From Xanthomonas sp. SI (GTDB lineage Bacteria > Pseudomonadota > Gammaproteobacteria > Xanthomonadales > Xanthomonadaceae): 64,000 bases of DNA. Where the stretch lies: the NCBI RefSeq assembly GCF_014236855.1, contig NZ_CP051261.1, forward strand, positions 1,116,001 to 1,180,000, read 5' to 3'. Shown one piece after another: positions 18,772 through 28,069 of the stretch (positions are counted from its first letter, which is position 1; each line of letters starts with the position of its first letter). The notes under the pieces were generated by a model. That model had not been told where the DNA came from, did not search any database, and saw only the letters and a program-made list of their open reading frames with translations. The position numbers and the translations under genes were made by a program.

Positions 18772-19503
18772 TCAGCGGGGGCGCAGCGCTGCGAGCAGCG
18801 CGTCGATGGGATGGAAGCGGACGTCCAGCTCGGCGCGCAGCACGTTGCGCATGTCCTGGCGGAACACGTCCAGCCAGGCGTTGGCGGTCGGTGCCTGAGC
18901 GGTGTCCGCCGTGTGCGTATCGGCCGCCGCGGCGGGCTCGGTGTCGCGCAGGCGTTCGAAATGCTGTTGCAGCAGCGCCGGCACGGCCGCCAGCAGGGTC
19001 TGTTCGCGCGGACTCAGGGTCAGCTCCATGACCGCATCCACGTCCGCCAGCCGCGCCATGTCGGCCGACGTGCGCGCCAGTGTGTCGCGCAGCTGGCCAC
19101 GCAGGCGGCCGGTCGCGGTCAGCATCGAGCGCTGCAGCGCCAGGTAGCGCTGGCGGAACGGCGCATAGTCGAGCGGCGCGTTCGCGTCGGCGGCGTGGCC
19201 AGGCCGGGGGCCTTGCTTGCCGGCGTCCGCGGCGGTGTCGCTGGAAATCGCCTCCTCCAGCGCGCTGCGCACGCGCGCGCACTCGTGTGCGTCGACGCCC
19301 TCGAACGGCGCGTCGGCGTCGATGGCGGTCGGCCTGCCGTCCAGCGCCCTGGACACGGCCACGGCACGCGTCCAGTCGATCCATTGGCCGAGCCGGTCGG
19401 CCAGCGCGGGGCTGGACGGCGCGATGTCGGCGTCGGTGAGACGTGCGAGGAGGCGAATGAACGCCGGGCCCGGGACAGGCGGCCGTGGAAGAGCTTTCGC
19501 CAT
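18772..19503 (-). CDS. DUF3348 protein, first gene of the stator-like cluster
   Basis: This 243-residue cytoplasmic helical protein matches DUF3348: FIRLLARLTDADIAPSSPALADRLGQWIDWTRAVAVSRAL at the N-terminus, a YAPFRQRYLALQRSM helix in the middle and FRQDMRNVLRAELDVRFHPIDALLAALRPR at the end. It lies 10 bases upstream of the DUF802 gene and starts the DUF3348-DUF802-OmpA-DUF2894 operon. Function unknown; constant association with the channel pair implies a cytoplasmic subunit or regulator. Confidence 0.85.
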   Translation of the reverse strand: MAKALPRPPVPGPAFIRLLARLTDADIAPSSPALADRLGQWIDWTRAVAVSRALDGRPTAIDADAPFEGVDAHECARVRSALEEAISSDTAADAGKQGPRPGHAADANAPLDYAPFRQRYLALQRSMLTATGRLRGQLRDTLARTSADMARLADVDAVMELTLSPREQTLLAAVPALLQQHFERLRDTEPAAAADTHTADTAQAPTANAWLDVFRQDMRNVLRAELDVRFHPIDALLAALRPR

Positions 19504-19807
19504 TGCTTCTGGGTAAAACCGGGAATTTTACACGCGAATGACATGGCGGGCCGGCCGGCGACCCCGGCGGCGGCCCGAAAGCCGGCTCACCGGTCCGGTG
19601 CGGTTCAAGCTGCGGTTTTTCGATTGCCGCCGGCAATGGCGCAGAGCGCCTTGCGTGGGCTTACTGCGGGAGCGGCTGCGCAGGCAAGCGTCGGTGGGGC
19701 GGAGGCCTGCGTTTCAAGGCGTTCGGCCATCGGCGGATCCAGACACGATGCGGACGTGCCTGCGCTCGCGCAGCCTGTGGAGACGCAACTTCAGGCCGCG
19801 CCTGCGC
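19504..19807. other. Intergenic region upstream of the DUF3348 operon
   Basis: About 300 bases between the M23 peptidase stop and the DUF3348 start. The 40 bases just upstream of DUF3348 contain an AT-richer patch (AATTTTACACGCGAATGACAT read on plus) that could hold the operon promoter. Nothing else recognisable. Confidence 0.4.
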
Positions 19808-20518
19808 CTACAACCGCTGCTCGCCGCGCAGCAGCGGATACGGATTGAGCGATTCGCCCTTCCACCACTGCTTTTCCGGGCCCAGCCGGTGGATCTCGAA
19901 ATGCAGGTGCGGCGCGCCGGGATCGGCATTGCCGGTGCTGCCGACATAGCCGAGCACCTGGCCGCGGCGGATCGTCTGTTTCTCCGCCAGTCCATCCGCG
20001 TAGCGCTGCAGGTGCGCGTAATAGTAGGCGTAGCGGCCGCTGGGTTCGAACTGGTACACGGTGAGGCCGCCGCGTTCGCTGTCGAACAGCTTCTCCACGC
20101 TGCCGTCGGCCACCGCCAGCACCGGCGTGCCGGCCGGCGCCAGGATGTCGATCGCGTCGTGGCGCCGGCCCTGGCTGCGCGCGTCGGTGAAGGTGTCCTG
20201 CAGCTGGTCGCGGCGCACGCCTTGTACCGGGATCAGTAGGTCATCGGATGCGTTCGCCGGCGCTGCCGCGGGGGCCTCTACGGCCGCGACAGGCTGCTCC
20301 GCCGGTGTGGCGTCCATCGCCACGGGGGCAGGCACCAGGGTAAGCGCCTCCCGCTGCGCCGGCGCCGTTGCCGGCGCTGCGGCGGGCGACATCGCCGGCG
20401 TGGCCGCCGCATCGTCGGCATGGGCAGCGCTGGGGCGCACCTGCACGCCGGCGCGCAGCACCCAGTAGCCGAGCGCTACCGCCATCACCAGCGCCGCCAG
20501 GCTGAGCAGGGTCTTCAT
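19808..20518 (-). CDS. M23-family peptidoglycan endopeptidase (LytM domain)
   Basis: This 236-residue exported metallopeptidase has an N-terminal membrane or signal segment (LLSLAALVMAVALGYWVLRAG), an Ala/Pro-rich linker (about 30-90) and an M23 domain (about 110-225). The zinc ligands are visible as HDAID (HxxxD) and PHLHFEIH (HxH). M23 enzymes cut peptidoglycan cross-links, or act as regulators if inactive; the ligands here look intact. It starts 4 bases after the L,D-transpeptidase stop, so the two wall enzymes are co-transcribed. Confidence 0.92.
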   Translation of the reverse strand: MKTLLSLAALVMAVALGYWVLRAGVQVRPSAAHADDAAATPAMSPAAAPATAPAQREALTLVPAPVAMDATPAEQPVAAVEAPAAAPANASDDLLIPVQGVRRDQLQDTFTDARSQGRRHDAIDILAPAGTPVLAVADGSVEKLFDSERGGLTVYQFEPSGRYAYYYAHLQRYADGLAEKQTIRRGQVLGYVGSTGNADPGAPHLHFEIHRLGPEKQWWKGESLNPYPLLRGEQRL

Positions 20519-20522
20519 CCGC

Positions 20523-21482
20523 TCACTCCTGCATCGTCACCGGCACCGATGCGTTCACCGCAGCGGCCACGGTCAGCGCATCCCAGTTGGTCAGGCGCAC
20601 GCAGCCATGCGATTGCGCCTTGCCGACCCGCGCCGGATCCGGCGTGCCATGCAGGCCGTAGTGGTCCTTGGACAGATCGATCCACACCTCGCCGACCGGA
20701 TTGTTCGGGCCTGCGGCCAGTGTGGCCTTCTTGTCGGACTTGTCGGCGTCCCAGAACAGCTTGGGGTTGTAGTGGAAGGTCGGCTGCCGCACCACGCCCT
20801 TGATCTTCCAATCGCCGATCGGCAGCGGGTCGTGCTCGCTGCCGGTGGAGGCGGGAAACTGGGCCAGAATCGCGCCGCCGGCGTCGAGCAGGCGCACAGT
20901 GGAGTCGGACTTGTCGACTACCAGCTTGGCCGCCTTCGGCAGCGCCGCGGTGCCGAGCACGTTCGGCACCTGCACGCTGGCGCCGGCCTGGCTGAAATCG
21001 ACCGATGGGTTGAGCGCACGCAACAGCGCAGGCGCGGCGTGGAAGCGTTCGCCCAGGCGCTCTTCCACCGACTCGTAGCCCAGCGCCGGCAGCTTGGCCT
21101 TCTCCGCGGTGTCCTCGGGAATCTTGGGGAACGGGCCGGCGACGTCCTCGGCGGTGAGCGTGTAGGCGATCAGCGCGGGCGCGGCGTCCTGCACCAGCGC
21201 CTGCCAGGTGGCGTCGTCGAGTTCGCCGTTTGCGGTCAGCCCGCGCGCCTGCTGGAAGCCGGAGACGGCGCGGCGCTGGTTGGAGCCTGGCTGGCCGTCG
21301 ATCTCGCCCGGGGAGAAGTGCGCGCGGTCCAGCAGCACTTGCGCGTGCAGCGGCGAACGCTCGCCGCTGTCCGGGGCTGCGCTGGAGGCCGCGGCCTTGG
21401 CGGGCGGTTGCGCCGACGCGTTGCCGACTGCGCTTGCGAACAGCACGGCAAGGCAGGCGAGTGGAAGCGATAGGCGGGACAT
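20523..21482 (-). CDS. L,D-transpeptidase (YkuD) with peptidoglycan-binding domain
   Basis: This 319-residue exported enzyme forms 3-3 peptidoglycan cross-links or attaches proteins to the wall. The signal peptide is [27 protein letters not shown]_binding_1-like repeat follows ([27 protein letters not shown]), then the YkuD catalytic domain with HGTPDP...SHGCVRL. I prefer the ATG at 21482, which has GGAG six bases upstream; an ATG five codons earlier is possible. It is transcribed with the M23 peptidase directly downstream. Confidence 0.93.
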   Translation of the reverse strand: MSRLSLPLACLAVLFASAVGNASAQPPAKAAASSAAPDSGERSPLHAQVLLDRAHFSPGEIDGQPGSNQRRAVSGFQQARGLTANGELDDATWQALVQDAAPALIAYTLTAEDVAGPFPKIPEDTAEKAKLPALGYESVEERLGERFHAAPALLRALNPSVDFSQAGASVQVPNVLGTAALPKAAKLVVDKSDSTVRLLDAGGAILAQFPASTGSEHDPLPIGDWKIKGVVRQPTFHYNPKLFWDADKSDKKATLAAGPNNPVGEVWIDLSKDHYGLHGTPDPARVGKAQSHGCVRLTNWDALTVAAAVNASVPVTMQE

Positions 21483-21600
21483 CGGCGACTCCGGCATGAA
21501 TTCCCGCCACCATGCCTAAGCGCCGCGACTAGCCAGCGTGAAATGACTGGCTGTCCGCTGACCGGAGCGCGGCCGGCACTGCCGGGCCTCGCATCCGTCG

Positions 21601-21647
21601 CCTTCGAGATCGAAGGCGCGAGGCCTCCGGCGCGATACGCCGGAGGC
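21601..21647 (-). terminator. Hairpins downstream of the TonB-dependent receptor
   Basis: A perfect 10-bp stem (GCCTCCGGCG / CGCCGGAGGC, loop CGATA) and a second palindrome (CCTTCGAGATCGAAGG) lie just past the receptor stop, read on minus. No T-run follows, so the role as terminator is only likely. Confidence 0.45.
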
Positions 21648-21656
21648 AGGCTGCGC

Positions 21657-24380
21657 TCAGTAGGTATAGCCCAGCGTCAGCATGTACACCCGGCCGGTCT
21701 CGACATAGGCACCGTCGGCGCCGGGATCGTAGGCCATGTAGCGCGTGGACTTGCCCTGGGTCTCGTAGAACGTGGCCGCATTGAGCAGGTTCTTGGCCGA
21801 TACGCCCACGTCGATGCCGTGCGGCAGGTGGTAGGTGGCGTTCAAGTCCAGCGACTTCACCGGCTGCAGGTAGTAGTTGAGCCGGTCGCTGGTCAGGCCG
21901 AGCAGTTGCAGGCCGGTGTAGTTGTAGCTGAGGTCTGCACGCAGCTTGGTGTCGTCGTAGAACAGGTCCAGGTTGTAGATGCGCTCCGGCGCGCGCGGCA
22001 ACCAGGTGTTCTCCGGCTGGTCGGCGCGTTTGCTGTCGGCCGAGCTGTGCTGCAGGGTCAGGTTGGCGGTGGCGCCGAAATTGCCCCAGAAACCGGGCAG
22101 ATCCTGCAGGCGCTTGCTCAGCGCCAATTCCACGCCGTAGAGCTTGGCGGTGCCGCCGTTCTGCGGCATGGTCACCGGCACGCCGTTCTCGAACGTGGTG
22201 CCGGTGGGAACCAGGCCGCCGAGCGTGTTGTCGTTGCTGGTGGCCGACTGCGAGGTGTAGACGAAGCCGGTGATGCGCTTGTAGTAGGCCGCCGCGCTGA
22301 GCACGCCGCCGTGGGCGTCGTAGAACTCCGCGGACAGGTCGGCGTTGTCGGCCTTGCTCGGATTGAGGTCGGGATTGGGCTTGGAAATGCCGATGACCGT
22401 GTTGTTGGGATCGATGGTGTAGACCGTCTCGCCGGAAATCAGGCCGAACGCCGGGCGGCTGAAGCTGCGCCGCAGCGAGGCGCGGTAGACGGTGAGATCG
22501 TCCGGGCGATAGTTGAGGCTGATTCCCGGCAGCACTTCGCCGTAGGTGCGGCCGTTGCCGACGAACTGGCCATTGACGCCATCGCCGCTGGATTGCCAGG
22601 AGTCGGCCGAGTAGCGGGTCAGTTCGTAGCGCACGCCGGGCAGCACGGTCACCTCGCCGATGTGCAGCGTGGCCATTGCGTAGCCGGAATAGATCGCTTC
22701 GGTACTGGAGGTGGTGTTGGCGTTGTAGTCGTTGGCGGTATAGACGCCGGCGCCCTTGGGATCGTCGATGTACTTGTAGGGCACGGCCTGCGCCAGCATC
22801 CAGTTGCGGTCCAGGATCTTGAACGGGCCGGCATAGTGGCCATCGAAGGCGCCGTAGGTCACCCGCCCCGGGATCGCGCTCAGCGGAGGGCCGCCGGCGG
22901 TGGGGAAGGCGTAGTTGGGGCCGCCGAAGTAGGGGCCGTTGGAAACGAAGTTGCCGTCCTTGTGGAAGAACGGATGGTCGTAGGCGCCGCGGTCGGCGTG
23001 GTCGGCCGACAACCCGACCTTGACGCTGTCCAGCACGCTGTCGTCCACCCGGTAGGTGATGTCGGTATGCGCATTGACGCGGTTGTCGTGGCTGCCGGCA
23101 TCATGGCCCTGCACCTTCCACAGCAACGACGAATCCAGGTTGTAGAAGTAATTCTTCAGCGCGTCGGAGCTGGGGCCGATGCCCGGATAGGTCGGGTCGC
23201 TGAGGTCGAAGGCGAAGCTGCCGGGGGTGAAGCCGTACAGGCTGGCCGAGACGTAGTCCGGCCGGCTGCGGGTGCCGCGGCCGAACGAGGTGCCGTAGTC
23301 GAATTGCAGGCGGTCCAGCGTGGTCGTGCCGCCCAGTTGCAGCGTCGCCAGTTTTTCGCCGATGTCGTGCGTGTTGAAGTAGCCGCCGCGCACGGCCGTG
23401 GGCTGGTTCAAATAGGTTTCCAGACGCGCGCTGGACTGGTCCTGCTGCCCGCTGACATCGTAACTGCCGTAGATGGCGCGCGCGTACAGCTTGCTGTGCT
23501 CGCCCTGCCAGTCGAAGGCGAGATTGGCGCCATAGCGCTCGATCTGGCTGGTGTAGACGCTGTACTTGTAGCGGGTGCTGACCAATGGCCCCACGTCGCG
23601 CAGATCCACGGCATTGGCCTGCGCCGGATCGGCCGGGACGTATTTGCTGTTGGGCGCAGGCGCCTGCGCCATGTTGTTGTTCTTGCCGTAGTAAGCGGAG
23701 GCGTAGAGGCCGAAGGCCTGGTTGTCGCCGAACTTCCAGGCCAGTTCCTGTTGCAGCGTGCCGCCCTTGTCCTTGCCGCCCAGGTCCGAGGCCAGCGCGT
23801 TGAACTGGCCCTGCGCGGTGGTCTTGCCGTAGAAATCGCCGTTGAAGTCGAACGCGCTGGGGGTGCGCATATCGATCGCGCCACCGATCGCATCGCCGGG
23901 CATGTCCGGCGTCGGCGCCTTGGACACTTGCACCGACTGGATGCCGAACGGGGCCAGCATGTTCAACGAGATCGCACGCGTCGACGAGTCGGTTTCGGGC
24001 ATGCCGAAGCCGTTGAGGGTGTAGGCGTTGTAGCTGGCGTCCATGCCGCGGATGCTGACGTAAGCGTTCTCGCCGGTGGTGGCCTGGCCCAGGTGCATGT
24101 CGCTGTAGGCCGACAACCCCGGCATGTGCGCGAGCACATCGGCGATGCCGGCCGAGGGAATCGCGTCGATCTGCTCCTTGTCCATCACGCTGTTGACGCT
24201 GGCGGACAGGCGTTGTTCGTTGATCGAACCGGGCGCGGGCGCCTGGTCGGCCTGCACGTTGACCGAGTCCAGCGTGGTGGGCGTGCGTGGGCTCGCGTCC
24301 TCCGCGAACGCGGGTGCGCAGAACGTCAGGGCGATACTGATGGCGTAGGTCAGGCGGCTGATGGAACGGAAGGACGGCAT
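21657..24380 (-). CDS. TonB-dependent outer-membrane receptor
   Basis: This 907-residue receptor has a signal peptide (MPSFRSISRLTYAISIALTFCAPAFA), a plug domain (about 40-170: AGIADVLAHMPGLSAY, VSIRGMDASYNAYTLNGF, VQVSKAPTPDMPGDAIGGAIDMRT) and a 22-strand-type barrel ending in LTLGYTY with the terminal aromatic residue expected for outer-membrane assembly. TonB energy drives uptake of its ligand. The pattern fits the TIGR01782-type receptors common in Xanthomonas, often for carbohydrates or complex organic nutrients. A PI-PLC-like gene lies upstream on the same strand, so a phosphate- or lipid-derived ligand is possible but unproven. Confidence 0.92.
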   Translation of the reverse strand: MPSFRSISRLTYAISIALTFCAPAFAEDASPRTPTTLDSVNVQADQAPAPGSINEQRLSASVNSVMDKEQIDAIPSAGIADVLAHMPGLSAYSDMHLGQATTGENAYVSIRGMDASYNAYTLNGFGMPETDSSTRAISLNMLAPFGIQSVQVSKAPTPDMPGDAIGGAIDMRTPSAFDFNGDFYGKTTAQGQFNALASDLGGKDKGGTLQQELAWKFGDNQAFGLYASAYYGKNNNMAQAPAPNSKYVPADPAQANAVDLRDVGPLVSTRYKYSVYTSQIERYGANLAFDWQGEHSKLYARAIYGSYDVSGQQDQSSARLETYLNQPTAVRGGYFNTHDIGEKLATLQLGGTTTLDRLQFDYGTSFGRGTRSRPDYVSASLYGFTPGSFAFDLSDPTYPGIGPSSDALKNYFYNLDSSLLWKVQGHDAGSHDNRVNAHTDITYRVDDSVLDSVKVGLSADHADRGAYDHPFFHKDGNFVSNGPYFGGPNYAFPTAGGPPLSAIPGRVTYGAFDGHYAGPFKILDRNWMLAQAVPYKYIDDPKGAGVYTANDYNANTTSSTEAIYSGYAMATLHIGEVTVLPGVRYELTRYSADSWQSSGDGVNGQFVGNGRTYGEVLPGISLNYRPDDLTVYRASLRRSFSRPAFGLISGETVYTIDPNNTVIGISKPNPDLNPSKADNADLSAEFYDAHGGVLSAAAYYKRITGFVYTSQSATSNDNTLGGLVPTGTTFENGVPVTMPQNGGTAKLYGVELALSKRLQDLPGFWGNFGATANLTLQHSSADSKRADQPENTWLPRAPERIYNLDLFYDDTKLRADLSYNYTGLQLLGLTSDRLNYYLQPVKSLDLNATYHLPHGIDVGVSAKNLLNAATFYETQGKSTRYMAYDPGADGAYVETGRVYMLTLGYTY

Positions 24381-24516
24381 GCAGAGAACTCGCGGTTGGT
24401 GAGCTTGGGTACCCTGGCCCCGGCTAAGCGGGCGCAGGCGAATTGCATCGCCCATGCGTTCCATTGCGACAGGTGTGTGGAGGTGGTGCGGTACGAACGG
24501 GGCGAGCGACGCCGAT

Positions 24517-25686
24517 TCAATGCGTCAAATCGGTGCCGTCGCAGCGTGCGTTCGGGAATTGCGGATTGCAGCGCGCGGCGGCGTCGCCATCGAAACGCAC
24601 CACGTAGCCGGAAGCGGCCGCTTCGTGATCGGGAAAATCGGTGCTGAGCAATTGCGCGCCGCTGGCGAGCATGGCGTCGCGGCGCGTGGTGTCGTTGTTT
24701 GCCGGCTCTTTCAGGTCCGCATCGGTGCGGGTACGCACCAGATATCCCGCTTTCACCAGGCGCGCGATCTCTTCCGCGCTGCCGTCGTTGCGCTCGGTGA
24801 AGGCGGCATCGTCTTCGCCGGGAATGGCATTGGTGAAGCACACGCGGCCGCGCAGCGACGCATGGTCGGGCAAGTAGTGCCGGCCCACCGAATGCTGGTC
24901 GAGCAGGAACACGATCTTGCCGCGCGCCTCGTCCAGGGATGGCCAGCCGTGTTCGAGGATCGCGGCATTGAGCGTGGCTGCGCTGCCGCGCACCTGGTCG
25001 GGACTCAGGTACTCGCCGCGTCGGAACACCGAGCGGATTTCCGCATCCAGCGCGTCCATCGCCTTGGCATCGAAGGGTTCGGGCTGCACGGTCGGGAACG
25101 CCAGCTGCAACGGCGACTCCTCGGTTTCCAGCAGCACGAATATCGGCAGGTGGCGCGGATGCCGCTTGGACCACGCGCGCACTTCCCGCAGGCAGGCGAC
25201 CAGCGGTTGGCAGGTACTGCGCTGGTCAAGATCCTGCACATGCATGACCTTGAATCCAGGCTTCTCCATCACCCCGGGCGCGGCGTGGGCCGGCGCCGGC
25301 GGCAGTCCGGCCTTGGCGATCTGCTCGGCGATCGCCGGATGCGCATAGCGGCCGCCCTTGGCGTCGGCATAGATGTCCAGTTCGATCTGCCTGACGCCGT
25401 CGTCGAACTGCTGCGTCAGCGGCGGATGGCGGTAGTCCAGCTTGGCGAACACCGCCGGATTGGTTTGCTTCCACAGTGCCGCTTCGCTGGGCGCAAAACC
25501 GGCGTGGTAGCTGTTGTGGCTGCCGATGTACTGCAGTTCGTTGAGCCGCGGCGCGGCATGCAATGCGAGCGGGACGATCGTCAACAGGCCGAGCAGGGCG
25601 CACCGGATCAGGTGCAGGCGCGCGGCAGGCGGTAGCGTGGGGCAGGCCGTTTCCAGCGCCGGGGATACAGGTGAACAGGGGCGCAT
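24517..25686 (-). CDS. Ca2+-dependent phosphoinositide phospholipase C-like protein, exported
   Basis: This protein of up to 389 residues has a signal peptide after a longer-than-usual N-terminus (LHLIRCALLGLLTIVPLALHA). The PI-PLC TIM-barrel family (PF16670 type) is recognised by IGSHNSYHAG, QFDDGVRQIELDIYAD, FKVMHVQDLDQRSTC and LPIFVLLETEE. Such enzymes hydrolyse phosphoinositide-type phosphodiesters. No good ribosome site precedes the ATG at 25686, so the true start may be a later non-ATG codon. It precedes the TonB receptor on the same strand (136-base gap), suggesting joint nutrient scavenging. Confidence 0.85.
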   Translation of the reverse strand: MRPCSPVSPALETACPTLPPAARLHLIRCALLGLLTIVPLALHAAPRLNELQYIGSHNSYHAGFAPSEAALWKQTNPAVFAKLDYRHPPLTQQFDDGVRQIELDIYADAKGGRYAHPAIAEQIAKAGLPPAPAHAAPGVMEKPGFKVMHVQDLDQRSTCQPLVACLREVRAWSKRHPRHLPIFVLLETEESPLQLAFPTVQPEPFDAKAMDALDAEIRSVFRRGEYLSPDQVRGSAATLNAAILEHGWPSLDEARGKIVFLLDQHSVGRHYLPDHASLRGRVCFTNAIPGEDDAAFTERNDGSAEEIARLVKAGYLVRTRTDADLKEPANNDTTRRDAMLASGAQLLSTDFPDHEAAASGYVVRFDGDAAARCNPQFPNARCDGTDLTH

Positions 25687-25784
25687 GCGGCAAAGCCGAA
25701 GAACGTGGTGCGAGCATCATCGAGGGTCAGCTTGACGCGCATCTTTCCAAACTATTGCTGCATTGCGTCATTCGGTGTGACCGC

Positions 25785-25956
25785 AACGCGGCAAGCAACA
25801 GACTGCGACGGAGATGGCGATGCGGCGACCTCGGCGCTGGCTGGTACGCAGACGCGCCGTGCCGTTTTTCGCCGCACCGCTGCGTCGAGGTTCTCAGGGC
25901 GCCCTGGTCTGGCGCAGGGCGTAGGCCAGCAGACGCGCTTCCACGCGCTCGCCGAT
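25785..25956. repeat. 172-bp perfect tandem duplication, copy 1
   Basis: Bases 25785-25956 are identical to 25957-26128, directly abutting. The unit carries the last 21 codons plus stop region of the acetyl-CoA hydrolase-family gene and 109 bases of its downstream DNA; this copy holds an orphan duplicate of the gene's 3' end (25894-25956). Confidence 0.95.
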
Positions 25957-26128
25957 AACGCGGCAAGCAACAGACTGCGACGGAGATGGCGATGCGGCGA
26001 CCTCGGCGCTGGCTGGTACGCAGACGCGCCGTGCCGTTTTTCGCCGCACCGCTGCGTCGAGGTTCTCAGGGCGCCCTGGTCTGGCGCAGGGCGTAGGCCA
26101 GCAGACGCGCTTCCACGCGCTCGCCGAT
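25957..26128. repeat. 172-bp perfect tandem duplication, copy 2
   Basis: This second, gene-proximal copy contains the functional 3' end and stop codon (26066-26068) of the acetyl-CoA hydrolase-family gene. The unit length is not a multiple of three, but the stop is met before the junction, so the protein is unaffected. Confidence 0.95.
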
Positions 26129-28012
26129 ACTGCGCGGCGCATCCAGCGCCATGCGTTGCAGGCTGGCCGGATCGCCGGGCGTGCGCGACAGCAGCGCGCG
26201 CACGATGGTGGCAAGCTTGGTGCCGGTGCCTGCGGTGTTGCGCTTGAGCCAGGCCAGCGCGCGCAGCAGGCGCTGTTCGACCTCGGTGAAATCGCTGCCC
26301 AGCGGATAGTCGGGCAGGGTGCCGTCGGCGCGGAACGGGGCCAGCGCGGCGCGCACGCGTTCGGCGCGGTTGCGCTGCCAGTGCGGCCGCGCGATGACAT
26401 CGGCGCACAGCTTGCCGGCCTGTTTGGCTTCGGCCAGCAGCGCCGGCTGGAACGCCGCATCGGCGATGCCGATCATCCCGACGACGCAGTCTTCGTCGGT
26501 CATGCCGCGCAGGTCGGCGATGCCGTATTCGTTGAGATAGATGTCGCGCAGGTGGCGCGGGATCGTGGTGTGGCCGTAGTTCCAGCGCACGTTGGAGTGC
26601 AGCGCGGGCGCCTCGCCGCGGACGGCGCGGAACATCAGCACGCTGCGCGCGTCGTCCAGCGCGTGCGCCATCGCCACGAAGTTGTATTGGCCGCCGACCC
26701 CGGACACCACGCGGCCGTCGTCCAGCGCATCGGACACCGCCGCGCCCAGCACGGTGGCCATCATGCACGAGTTGAAGAAGCGCGCCTCGCGGCGTTGCAG
26801 GCGGCGCAGGCGCTCGTCGCCATACAGCTGGTTGATCGCGCTGATGCGGTGCATGCCGATGCCGGCGCGCGCCTGCGGCGCCATCTCGCGCAGCCAGGCG
26901 TAGAACTCGGGCGAGCCGAGATAGAACGCACCCTGCAGGTATTCGCCGTCGCGCTGCAGTCGCGCCTGGTCGCCGGCATCGGCGCTGCCATCGGCCACGC
27001 GCTGCATCAGCTCCGCGTCGTCGAGTACCTTGCGCTGGATCACGCCGCACTGGACCAACTGGCGGAAGCCTTCGTTGAGCATCTCGCTGCAGCCGAACAG
27101 GCCGATCGAGAACGGCGCGAGTCCGCCGCATTCCTGGACCGCGGGATGCGTTTGCAGTTCCGGATCCAGCGCCGCCAGCACCTGCCGGTAGCGCGCGTTG
27201 TCGGTGTGCCGCAGCACCAGCGCGTGGCACAGCGCATCGGCCAGGGTGCCGATGCCGATCTGCAGCGTGCCGCCGTCGCGCACCAGCGTGCTCGCATACA
27301 GGCCGATGGCGTAGTCGGCATCGGCCACCGGTTGCCGCGGCAGTCCGAACAGGCGCGGATACGGGCCCGGCGGGGTCACCACCACGTCGAAGAACGATGG
27401 CTCCACCGCCGCGCTGCCACCGATCCACGGCAGCTGCGGATCGATCTCGGCGACCAGCAGCGGCCGCGGCAGGCCGCGCCGGCGCACCGCGTCCAGCGTG
27501 TCCTGGGTGATGTCGTTGTTGCAGGAGAACGACAGGCGGGTGCCGTCGGGTTCGCGCGCCACCTTCTGCACGATCAGGTTGGGCGCGCGCTGCGCCACCG
27601 CATCGGCCGCATGCGTGTAGTTGAGGCTGGTGTAGTTGCGCTGCGCCTGCGTCGAGCGCAGCAGCGCGCCGGATTGCATGTAGAACTCTTCCACCTGGAT
27701 ATGCGCCGGCAGCGCATCGCGCTGCAAGGCCTGCACATACTTGAGCTGGGGGAAATCGTCGCCGAAATGGCGCTGCACGAACGGGCGCAGGAAGCGGCCT
27801 TCCAGTCCGCCGCCGGGCGCCGGCGCGTTCAGCGACAGCGCGGTGTAGAGCTGCATCGGTCGCTGCGGATCGGCGGCGACCCGGTCGTACAGCGCGTTGA
27901 GCAGGCGGTGCGGCTTGCCGATGCCCAGCGGCGCGCCGATGCGCAGTGGGCCGGGGATGCGCTGCAGGATCAGCTCGACAGCGGCGTCGAGGTCTTCGAG
28001 GGAGTCGGTCAT
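26066..28012 (-). CDS. Acetyl-CoA hydrolase/transferase family protein
   Basis: This 648-residue protein of the CoA-transferase superfamily (class I, acetyl-CoA hydrolase/transferase) is longer than the usual ~430-550 residues. Supporting motifs are GIGTLADAL (about residue 250), the C-terminal AcetylCoA_hyd_C-type stretch GVGGQYNFVAMAHAL and the NYGHTTIPRHLRDIYLNEYGIADLRGMTDEDCV segment, typical of this group. Enzymes of the family move CoA between acetate, succinate or similar acids or hydrolyse acyl-CoA. The start MTDSLEDLD is chosen because upstream codons are atypical. It is divergent from the blaI-like operon and ends inside a 172-bp duplication. Confidence 0.88.
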   Translation of the reverse strand: MTDSLEDLDAAVELILQRIPGPLRIGAPLGIGKPHRLLNALYDRVAADPQRPMQLYTALSLNAPAPGGGLEGRFLRPFVQRHFGDDFPQLKYVQALQRDALPAHIQVEEFYMQSGALLRSTQAQRNYTSLNYTHAADAVAQRAPNLIVQKVAREPDGTRLSFSCNNDITQDTLDAVRRRGLPRPLLVAEIDPQLPWIGGSAAVEPSFFDVVVTPPGPYPRLFGLPRQPVADADYAIGLYASTLVRDGGTLQIGIGTLADALCHALVLRHTDNARYRQVLAALDPELQTHPAVQECGGLAPFSIGLFGCSEMLNEGFRQLVQCGVIQRKVLDDAELMQRVADGSADAGDQARLQRDGEYLQGAFYLGSPEFYAWLREMAPQARAGIGMHRISAINQLYGDERLRRLQRREARFFNSCMMATVLGAAVSDALDDGRVVSGVGGQYNFVAMAHALDDARSVLMFRAVRGEAPALHSNVRWNYGHTTIPRHLRDIYLNEYGIADLRGMTDEDCVVGMIGIADAAFQPALLAEAKQAGKLCADVIARPHWQRNRAERVRAALAPFRADGTLPDYPLGSDFTEVEQRLLRALAWLKRNTAGTGTKLATIVRALLSRTPGDPASLQRMALDAPRSIGERVEARLLAYALRQTRAP

Positions 28013-28069
28013 AGCGGCATAGCTTAGGCGAGCGCCGCAATCGCGTGTTTCCGCGGTTGGCGAAAGCGC

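Noticed and set aside
15069..19503. Complete Zorya defence system
   Set aside because: ZorA- and ZorB-like genes are present but no ZorC, ZorD or ZorE gene is adjacent, so only a stator-like relationship is claimed.
21543..24647. A >1000-codon open frame on the plus strand opposite the TonB receptor
   Set aside because: Antisense shadow caused by high GC third positions; residue composition (Val/Gly/Arg-rich) is not protein-like and the minus-strand receptor is clear.
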